Shown here piece by piece: positions 56,191 through 64,000 of a stretch of DNA of 64,000 bases. The stretch spans positions 9,362,001-9,426,000 of the forward strand of contig OX359190.1 in the NCBI GenBank assembly GCA_947172415.1, given 5' to 3'. How positions within the stretch are numbered: the first letter of the stretch is position 1; each line of letters opens with the position of its first letter. The position numbers and the translations under genes were made by a program. Source of the DNA: Chondrosia reniformis. Its lineage: Eukaryota; Porifera; Demospongiae; Chondrillida; Chondrillidae. A model generated the notes under the pieces. The model was given only the letters and a program-made list of their open reading frames with translations, did not search any database and was not told the DNA's origin.

Positions 56191-56924
56191 CTACAACTGA
56201 AAGTCTCTTGTTGTATGGAGCTTTCCCTTTCTATTGTGTATGTTTTCACGAGTGGTGTGCTTGTTGCTATATGAGATTGGTGTCCGTCATGCATACATTG
56301 GTGACCTCTACTTTCACTACTGAGGTAAGTACATTGAAGTGTCAAGAATGGTTTGTTTCCCCTCATTTTTGAATCTCTACATCAAACCAAACAACTATAT
56401 TAGTCTATTGGTGCTGCAGTGGCACTTGTACATTCCATTCTCCCACTCTCTGAACAGTATTGCTCCATAGTCATGTTTACATAGCAACCATTGTATTGGA
56501 GGGATTCTGTTACAATTGGCTGACCAATATTGCCTTATAAGGTCATGTATCACTCTGCAGTTGATTCATGTTGTGTAGTGTGTGTCTGCAATCCTGTTAA
56601 GTATTGTTTGGTGTTCAATGGTAGCATTATTTCAACTTCCATTCTGTACCAGTAATATTAGCTTCGCTTTGCCATCTCTTCTACCAGTCTCTGTAGTTTT
56701 ATCACTCCACTGCCATCTTCTGCCATCTTCTGCCATCTCTCCGCCCTCCCTCTCCCTCTCACTCTCCTCCCTCTCTCTGTCTCTTTCTGTTTCTGTCTCC
56801 CTCTCCCACCATCCCTTCCCCTCTCTCTTTCCATCTCCCTCTCCCTCTCCCCTTTTCTGTGCATACTTACGTATGTACTTGTATACATTAATTCAGGTAT
56901 TCCTTGAGAGAACTTCACATCAAG

Positions 56925-59900
56925 ATGAACCCGCCCTGTGCAAGATGTAAAAAGACAGTATATCCGATGGAGAAGCTTAACTGCTTAGATAAGGTGAGTG
57001 CAAATCTCACTAAATCTAACAGATTTTATGTTGTCCTCACCCCCACCACACCCCCACCACACCCCCACCACACCCCCACCACACCCCCACCACACCCCCA
57101 CCACACCCCAGTCACACCCCCACCACACCCCCACCACACCCCCACCACACCCCCACCACACCCCCACCACACCCCACCACACCCCGTCACACCCCGTCAC
57201 ACCCCCACCACACCCCGTCACACCCCCACCACACCCCAGTCACACCCCCACCACACCCCCACCACACCCCAGTCACACCCCCACCACACCCCCACCACAC
57301 CCCACCACACCCCCACCACACCCCCACCACACCCTGTCACACCCCGCCACACCCCAGTCACACCCCCACCACACCCCAGTCACACCCCCACCACACCCCA
57401 GTCACACCCCCAGCCTAACTTATTAAGTACACTCATACATACTTACTTATCTGTAATACAATAATAGTGCTTTTCAATGTGGCTGGTTGCCATGGCAGGT
57501 GATTGGCCTCAAGCATGCTGCCTGTAGCTGATCTGATTAGCCTAGTAGTATGGCCTCCAATTGGATCATCACATTCCAATGCACTGATTTGAATTACATT
57601 GCAACCAGAAATCCTTAATGGACTAGCTGTCCCTCAATTTGCACTTGTTATAGTTTAGTGACTCAAGGAATCCTCTCAGAGTTGGATGTTTAGTCCAATG
57701 GGCTCTTGATTTGATAATCACTAGATGTGGACAGTCAGTGGTTTCCTACTTCTTACTATATCTAATCCAATTGTGTTGCTATCTCCTAATAGGAACATTT
57801 GTACATGTACCTCTGACATATAAACCCACTGATGTCCTAATATCTTGTAGCAAGTACACACTTACCATTAAGTCAACCCATTTCTATTAACTCTTGTAAG
57901 ATGTACACTCCATAAAGTCCCATCAATTATTCAATGCCTCTTCATAACCGGATTGGGCCTGCCACAGCTGGTATATACGTAACATGCCCCCTACCCCTAA
58001 TCTACAGTTGTGCAGTATGTAGTGTATGAATAAAAGTTGCAGCTTCTTACGTACATATGTATGTGCGCTTGTACATTGTATATTAAATGTGATAGCGTAC
58101 TTTCTGTATTCTTAGATATGGCATAAAGGATGCTTCAGTTGTGAAACTTGCAACTTAAAACTGACCATGAAGACATACAAGGGCTACAACAAACTACCTT
58201 ATTGTACAACGTGAGTACTCCTGCTCCACCCTCCTCATCCCTCCTGCTCCTTCTCTTCCCTCCTACTGCCCCACCTTCTCTTCCCTCCTCCTGCCCCACC
58301 CCTTCTCTTCCCTCCTCCTGCCCCACCCCTTCTCTTCCCTCCTCCTGCCCCACCCCTTCTCTTCCCTCCTCCTGCCCCACCCCTTCTCATCCCTCCTCCT
58401 GCCCCACCTTCTCTTCCCTCCTCCTGCCCCACCTTCTCTTCCCTCCTCCTGCCCCACCTTCTCTTCCCTCCTACTGCCCCACCCCTTCTCTTCCCTCCTC
58501 TTGCCCCACCCCTCAAATCTTGACCAATGGCCATGTTTTCCTTCACCTCTTGTTCAGGCATTATCCAACTACCAAGTTCACAGCAGTTGCTGACACACCA
58601 GAGAACAAGAGACTGGCAGCACAGACAAAGGCACAGAGTGAAGTACGTACATGTACAGTACAGCATATGTGTATTACTCAGTACTTGAGTACAGTGGAGC
58701 ATTGATATGCAGAATTGTAGAATAGCTATTTTACATATATGCGTACATACATACATACGTACTTATCTACGTGCATATTTATAGTAGAAGTATGGTATTA
58801 ATGCTTTCATTTGAAGTTTCAAATTTAAGTACTCAAACTTCAGATATATGTACTTTGTATCAAATTGCAGCATTTTACCCATGTTATTATGTAATTCCTC
58901 CATGTTGTTGCATAATCCCTCTTCCAGGTTGTTTATCGTAAAGATAGGGATACACAGCACCAATTCCATCAGATTGCTGACAGCAGAGACCAGCAGCGTC
59001 TCCAAGCTGCCTCTAATCTAGCATCCAACATAGGCTACCGCTCAGCACCATCTGAGACTCAACCCTCCTACCATCATCAGCATGAAGGTACGTAGGTTTG
59101 CATCACAGCCGGTCACATGCAAGTATGTCATTTGATTGGATGATACGGATTTCTTCTAACCGTGCCCAACTTACCATTGAGATGGTTCTTCTTTAGTCTT
59201 TTGAGCATCTAAAGACACAGACTGAAGAAGACCCCCAGGGTTGAAACATCAAATTTTCAAGAAACACGAACTGCATCTCTAGATGCTCAAAAGACTAAAG
59301 ATGAACCATCTCAAAGATACATCATTTGAGTTAAAAATATCCCAGAAAGGCATTTGCACTGAACCCAAGCTTGCTAACTAATAAGGTATCATCCTCTTAC
59401 TTTCTCTCTTCACTGTAGAGTATAATCCTCAACCTCATTCCTACAACCCGCCTCCATCCATGCATCAACCACCTCCGATGCATCAGCCACCTCCGATGCA
59501 TCAACCACCTCCAATGCATCAGCCTCCTTCGATGCATCAGCCTCCTTCGATGCATCAGCCTCCTTCGATGCATCAACCTCCTTCGATGCATCAACCTCCT
59601 CCGATGATGCATCAGCCCCCGCCCCAAGCTGCTCCTCAACCTCCCCGATCCTCTGTAAGTTGGTAACCAAACTTTTACCATCACAAGATTTGTACTTGTT
59701 ATGCAATCTGTTCCAATTATCTGCATGATTATTCCTATTGCCAATTTAATTGGGCAAAAATGGCTACTTGTTTTGGAGTAAATATGGCTGCCTGCAGTGT
59801 ATGTATGTACGTATATACTGCGGAAATCACCTTTTGGTTATTTCATTGCTATATAGCAAAGATTGACTTTCATTTTTGATTATTTGTATTTATCCATCAT

Positions 59901-60762
59901 ATGATACATACGTACATAACCTATAAATACAGTGCTTAAAATAGGAATTAGGATTTGCTCGGACATTTGCTTTTTTGGTCGGACATTATTGTCAGCCTAT
60001 CATTTAGTTTACTGGTGCTTAAAATAGCTATTATAATAAGACTACAACCAAGTTTTCTACCTAATATGTCACTGACTTCAAATCTCATCCACCTATTATT
60101 ACCAGCCCTTTTGTATAGCTCTCTCTATTAGCAGGAAGAGTTGTTAAACTTTGTTGATGTATTTGCTAGACAAAGCTATATTCTTAAGTCTATTAACACA
60201 TTACCCTATTATGCAAATGTTGCTAAAACCTGTGATATTTAAAGGTCAGACTGAAATCAATTTTGGTTAGAAATAAAGGTCATTTTATTGCTACTTAATA
60301 GGTGATAATGAAAGGCTGGACAAAATGACACTTGATCAGTTAATCGGACAATGTCCTACTATTTTAAGCACTGAAATATATATGTGATATATACCTACAT
60401 ACATAGCCAATACATCTGTTAGTACATAAATACAGTAGTGCTGCTTTGGAAATATGTAACCAGTATGTTGCTAATGTATGCAAATACAGATAATGTAAGT
60501 ACGTATGTGTACATTGTATTTGACATTACTATGCTGCACTTTTTATTGCTCTCTATGCAACTATATCTCATCGTTTACTCCTCAGGGGCCGAGGTACATG
60601 GCTTTGTATGATTATGCAGCCGCTGATGAAGATGAAGTATCATTTTCAGAAGGAGATGTTATCATTGAAGCAAATGTCATTGATGAGGGCTGGATGGAAG
60701 GTAGAGTGGAAAGAACAGGGCAATTCGGAATGCTTCCATCTAATTATGTTGAAAAGATGTAA
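56925..60762 (+). CDS. LASP1: LASP: LIM and SH3 domain protein, six coding exons, 273 aa
   Basis: Actin-binding adaptor of focal adhesions and the cell cortex. Coding exons: 56,925-56,993; 58,116-58,210; 58,558-58,642; 58,928-59,087; 59,419-59,654; 60,586-60,762, all with GT-AG junctions and compatible phases. The domain order is that of LASP: LIM with ligands C5, C8, H26, C29, C32, C35, C53, H56; two nebulin-like repeats at about 62-96 ([13 protein letters not shown], then SEVVYRKD) and 97-131; a linker; and a C-terminal SH3 at about 216-273 ([15 protein letters not shown] and [10 protein letters not shown]). The linker holds about nine [12 protein letters not shown] repeats, unlike the Ser/Tyr-rich linker of vertebrate LASP1 and a possible proline-rich ligand for SH3 domains. 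The upstream acceptor at 56,896 implies a non-coding first exon. A candidate poly(A) signal aataaa lies at 61,056. Confidence 0.93.
57037..57412. repeat. C-rich 11-bp minisatellite in LASP intron 1
   Basis: Unit cccccaccaca with occasional cccagtcaca and cccgtcaca variants. The opposite strand is runs of four or five G separated by tgtggt, which could form G-quadruplexes. Open frames across it ([10 protein letters not shown]) are artefacts of composition. Confidence 0.93.
58213..58518. repeat. Polypyrimidine 25/27-bp minisatellite in LASP intron 2
   Basis: Units of ccttctcttccctcctcctg followed by cccca, with or without two extra C. It is nearly pure pyrimidine on the coding strand for 300 bases, from the exon 2 donor almost to the exon 3 acceptor, and could form triplex DNA or act as an extended polypyrimidine tract. 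Confidence 0.93.
59177..59314. mobile_element. Foldback element in LASP intron 4 with hammerhead-like core (copy f)
   Basis: The 34-bp arms 59,177-59,210 (ttgagatggttcttctttag...) and 59,281-59,314 are reverse complements with one mismatch. In the 70-base loop lies CTGAAGA (59,222-59,228), stem II gaccc / gggtt around a short loop, and GAAACATC (59,243-59,250). The cleavage-site triplet is ATC instead of GTC, still of the NUH form. Confidence 0.6.
59458..59612 (+). repeat. 18-bp coding minisatellite in LASP
   Basis: Units atgcatcaaccacctccg and atgcatcagcctccttcg encode MHQPPP and MHQPPS. The first variant clusters at the 5' side and the second at the 3' side, showing local expansion. Confidence 0.93.
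59655..60585 (+). other. LASP intron 5
   Basis: 931 bp, AT-rich. A pair of related stretches, ggacatttgctttttggtcgg and the nearby ggtgcttaaaatagctatt/agtgcttaaaataggaatt, indicates an old repeat. No gene seen. Confidence 0.5.
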
Positions 60763-61570
60763 CTGGAAATGAGCTGTTTTTAGCTCCACACGTATAATAG
60801 GTCTTTGTAGTTTAGAAATTTTAAGGAAACTGCAGTGTAGCCTTTCTGACAGTTTCTGCAAACAGATCTTACTTTTTTTCTTCTGTGTGTTTGATCAACT
60901 GTGCACTACCACTATATAGAGACCTCCTACTACATTCTTATGGCATTATATTGTTTGTAGTCCATTGTTATTATATAATTTGCATGTACATATTATACAC
61001 ATCTCTATTAAAATTAATATAATACGTATACGTAGAGACAGACTATAAAATGTGAAATAAAATGGGAGCACCATATATAATCTATAACACTATTTTGGTC
61101 TATATCACCTCTATACAAGGAAAAATAGAGGACTTTTTTTAAGATCTAAAGCGGATCCTTAGAGTAATGGTGGGGTAAAACCAGAGTCATATGATGATAT
61201 GAGGTCAAGGAAAGACTATATACATAATGTATATATTACAAAATAGAACCTATATCATAATTTCCTAGACTATGTACTTCTCATCTCTGTCTTGTCCTTT
61301 ATTCTCTATATCGTTGAAACATGTACACAGTTAGCTAATCTAACTATGTATGTATTAATTTTTGTGTCATTAATTCAGGCATTTAATTGATATTGTTATC
61401 TAGCTTCTTGTTTTACAAAAAAGTTGTAATAAAATTAAGAATTTATGAAAAAGGGGAAAATTAAAGAAATGGTGAAATTGCATTAATAATATAAAGAAAA
61501 AACAGAAAAAGGAATAAATTTTATGATTAAAATATGAATGAAATAGTTTTAGTTAAAGTAATTGGTGTAG
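60763..61570. other. Convergent intergenic region after LASP
   Basis: 3' UTR and downstream of LASP (aataaa at 61,056-61,061, 294 bases after the stop) and the 3' flank of the minus-strand gene. AT-rich, nothing else supported. Confidence 0.5.
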
Positions 61571-62011
61571 CTATGTATGTTTTTCCTTTATTGGTTTAAT
61601 GTACAAAGCAACCCCGGCTTCCCATGCATATGCAACATTTCCTTTGTTCTTCCAAGTTGAACCAAGAGCCGGTTGAAATATTTGGTAACTTCGTATGAGG
61701 TATCTTGTTGTATATTCCAAGTCTTTTAGTGTGTCTACTTGAGCAAACAGTCTGTAGCCCTCGTACTTACCACACGGAAGTAAGCCCTTCCATACCTGCT
61801 CCGTACATTCCGTATTAGGTCGGCCAAACTCTGAAAATATGGTTTCAAACGTTTCCTTTAATTCGGACGAAGGGTTTAGAATGGTAAAAGTTTGCCAAAC
61901 TTTTTCGTGCATTGTAAAGGGTCCGTCGTAAGTTCCTTCGAATTCTTGTCCCTTGAGCTTATCATAGACGGCTGAAATAATCTGTCTAGTGCTAGCCGCC
62001 TGAGATGCCAT
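61571..62011 (-). CDS. Unrecognised single-exon protein, 146 aa
   Basis: Open frame with balanced composition and no repeats: starts MASQAASTRQIISAVYDKLK, with aromatic residues spread throughout and an Ala/Tyr/Trp-containing C-terminal block (KNKGNVAYAWEAGVALYIK). There are no transmembrane segment, signal peptide or zinc ligands. I do not recognise the family. The internal ATG at 62,011 is preferred over the in-frame one at 62,047 because the extra residues (MYIFLNQWLRID) look like 5' UTR, but either is possible. It lies convergent to LASP and directly beside the repeat block that begins at about 62,096. A functional gene is likely but unproven. Confidence 0.6.
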   Translation of the reverse strand: MASQAASTRQIISAVYDKLKGQEFEGTYDGPFTMHEKVWQTFTILNPSSELKETFETIFSEFGRPNTECTEQVWKGLLPCGKYEGYRLFAQVDTLKDLEYTTRYLIRSYQIFQPALGSTWKNKGNVAYAWEAGVALYIKPIKEKHT

Positions 62012-62095
62012 ATCGATCCGTAACCACTGATTGAGAAATATATACAAGATAGCAATGTTACTTGATTCAATTGCTTCTATATAGAGTAATCAATC

Positions 62096-62999
62096 AGAAT
62101 TGGGACACATCAGAATTGGGACACCTGGTTCTCGGCGAATACAAGGGCTATGAACTTCAAACTTGGACTGACTTGTAGCTCTCATCAAACGTAATTCACA
62201 TGCTTACAACAAGACGGATGCATCTGGATTTCGCTGAGAACGAGCGGTTTATCTAGCTGTCCCAAAACAATCAAAATTAGGACAGTTTAATCAGAAATGG
62301 GACACTCGCATCTGGTGCCTTCAGTTTTAGACGGATATGGCTCTAACTTGCACAGAAGGTAGCCCTATGCCTCCTCTAAGAAGTGTCCTACTTTCATCGG
62401 AAACCATCTGAAACCCACTGAATGTGGCCACGACGATCCTAACACATTCTCCCAATCGGAAATGGGACAGCTCCCCTATCAGAAATGGGAACAATGTTGG
62501 AAGCTGGTTCTCGGTGAATACCGGAGCTATCGGCTTCAAATAAGGATTGAAATGTAGCTCTCCTCGCAGCCGATTGGCATGCTTACAACCAGACAGTTAG
62601 GTCCCGGTTTCGCAGAGAACGAGCGGTTCATCTTGATGCCCTGAAACAATCAAAATTGGGACACTTTCATTATGAACAGAAGAAGTACATCTGACTCCTT
62701 CAGTTTTAGACGGACATGCATCTAAGTTGCACAGAAGGAAGCTCTATGTCTCCTCTAAGAAATAGTCCACTTTCAGTGAAAACCGTTTGAATTCCACTGA
62801 ATGCGGCCATGCACGACTATCACAACATAATACTCGCCCAATCAGAAATTGGGGTCTTGTTTGCAGCTGGTTCTCTGTGAATACTGGAGCTATCGGCTTC
62901 AAACAAGGATTGAAGTGTAGCTCTGTTTGCAGCTGATTGGCAGCAGAGAATGAGCAATTTATCTGGATGCTCAAAAACATTCAGAATTGGGACACCGTA
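62096..62999. repeat. Dispersed repeat, left part: about 2.5 diverged ~370-bp units
   Basis: The motif cagaattgggacac or caaaattgggacac recurs, as do ctggttctcggcgaata (62,126, 62,507, 62,868) and cttcagttttagacgga (about 62,321 and 62,699). Units are diverged from each other, so the tandem structure is old. The last part (62,714-62,999) is the left arm of an inverted repeat. Confidence 0.7.
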
Positions 63000-64000
63000 A
63001 AAAGCACCTGAAGAAAAAAGGTTGCTGCTGGTGCAGTCACTTCAATTGTGATGGTACCTCTGGCAGTTCAGCACACGAGGCAGAAAGGGCAATGCGCAGT
63101 GATAGAGAGAGATGTTTAGTTGTTTCAATGTCTGAACATGCCAGGTTCAAGGTGTGGTGTCACCACCACTACACAGTGGTAAATCTGTGCCTCTTCTCCA
63201 GAAGACTTCAATCAGAGATTTCCTAATTAAGCCATCATGCATCTGCACACATGAGGGTCAAAGGGTAGAAATGCTTTTGGCCAAGTCTTGTGAATCCAAA
63301 TCACTCTATAAAGCTCAGAAATGAAGCCTTTTTAAACAGAACCTCAGTTAATTTTCAAAATTACATTTTTAATTATTATTTAATAAACCCTGCACACAAA
63401 TTTGCATTAAAGTATAATCATTTAACTGAATTAAGTTATTATATATTCCTTATGTGTTATATAGATCTGTGATTATAATGTAGCATCTGTTCATGTGTAT
63501 TTCCCGTTTTTAACCTGACCATGGACTGTATTCTCCATATGCTCTGTACATATTCATGTACTAATGTTTGTTCATGTATGCATCTCCCTTTTGTATCCTA
63601 GTGTGCTGTAGTTGCAAGTCTGACTTGCATATGGGCTGTATCCTTCATGTGCTTTGTGTAAATATTCATAAGATTATAAGTGTCTGTTCATGCATGTGCA
63701 CTCATGACCGCGCATACGGTGTCCCAATTCTGAATGTTTTTGAGCATCCAGATAAATTGCTCATTCTCTGCTGCCAATCAGCTGCAAACAGAGCTACACT
63801 TCAATCCTTGTTTGAAGCCGATAGCTCCAGTATTCACAGAGAACCAGCTGCAAACAAGACCCCAATTTCTGATTGGGCGAGTATTATGTTGTGATAGTCG
63901 TGCATGGCCGCATTCAGTGGAATTCAAACGGTTTTCACTGAAAGTGGACTATTTCTTAGAGGAGACATAGAACTTCCTTCTGTGCAACTTAGATGCATGT
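62714..64000. mobile_element. Long inverted-repeat element, truncated by the window edge
   Basis: Left arm 62,714-62,999 and right arm 63,715-64,000 are near-identical reverse complements over 286 bases (one mismatch noticed at the outer end), and the right arm runs off the window. The inner edges read gggacaccgta / tacggtgtccc. The arms each contain the same 78-codon open frame only because they are copies. The 715-base spacer contains a Cys/His-bearing open frame (62,987-63,226, GCCWCSHFNCDG) that is not recognised. Confidence 0.7.

Larger units (their letters stand above)
52331..56896 (+). other. Probable first intron of LASP, repeat-rich, no coding exon seen
   Basis: About 4.6 kb without a supported gene. 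It holds a 25-bp minisatellite (53,778-54,327), a hammerhead-like element (55,183-55,264) and an 18-bp minisatellite (55,729-56,190). The region 56,740-56,850 is a CT-rich simple repeat. Confidence 0.5.

Noticed and set aside
55521-56366. 281-codon minus-strand frame with LPNYLS/LSNYLN repeats
   Set aside because: It is the translation of the 18-bp minisatellite with random ends; the repeat length being a multiple of three keeps it open.
56904-57464. Pro/His/Thr-rich frames over the C-rich repeat
   Set aside because: All frames of the 11-bp repeat are open; the region is LASP intron 1.
58135-58756. Gly/Glu/Arg-rich minus frames and Pro/Ser-rich plus frame over the pyrimidine repeat
   Set aside because: Composition artefacts within LASP intron 2; the real exons 2 and 3 flank them on the plus strand.
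62744-63970. Two identical 78-codon frames on opposite strands
   Set aside because: They are the two arms of one inverted repeat, not two genes.

Overview
This is animal nuclear DNA, AT-rich (estimated by eye), with short GT-AG introns and metazoan gene families: TRAF-type RING/MATH proteins, a LIM-nebulin-SH3 LASP protein, a Golgi carbohydrate sulfotransferase, a SKICH/coiled-coil/zinc-finger protein and a POLE4-type histone-fold subunit. A large intronless tandem TRAF family beside compact, intron-poor single-copy genes suggests an early-branching invertebrate, most likely a sponge. That assignment is inference; nothing in the window names the species.

Layout. Positions 1-44,530 hold a tandem array on the minus strand: ten copies of one intronless RING - TRAF zinc finger - MATH - MATH gene, with units of about 2.1-3.5 kb. 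Seven copies are open (genes 1, 2, 3, 4, 7, 8, 10). Two are broken by a single nonsense codon (5 and 9), one by two small deletions (6), and a decayed MATH fragment lies at 44,430-44,530. Spacers are paralogous to each other and carry foldback elements and hammerhead-ribozyme-like motifs. Between genes 6 and 7 a satellite of about 15.1 kb (17,130-32,249; about 170-bp monomers) is inserted at one point of a spacer whose uninterrupted paralogue survives between genes 2 and 3. The satellite contains three near-identical copies of a core of about 1.06 kb, plus higher-order duplications.

From 44,750 on there is ordinary single-copy gene space. A two-exon carbohydrate sulfotransferase (+) is followed by a two-exon SKICH/coiled-coil/CCHC zinc-finger protein (+) resembling autophagy receptors, then a two-exon POLE4-like gene (-) with a long acidic N-terminus. 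Head to head with that gene is a six-exon LASP gene (+) whose introns are full of minisatellites, and next comes an unrecognised single-exon gene (-). The window ends in a dispersed repeat with long inverted arms that runs past the edge.

How the genes relate. The TRAF array looks like a family diversifying by duplication and exchange: alternative versions of short loops in the zinc-finger region and in both MATH domains are shared in different combinations among copies, as expected from gene conversion or unequal crossing over. TRAFs and the SKICH/CCHC protein both belong to families used in ubiquitin-dependent immune and autophagy signalling, but the sequence shows no direct functional link between the two regions.
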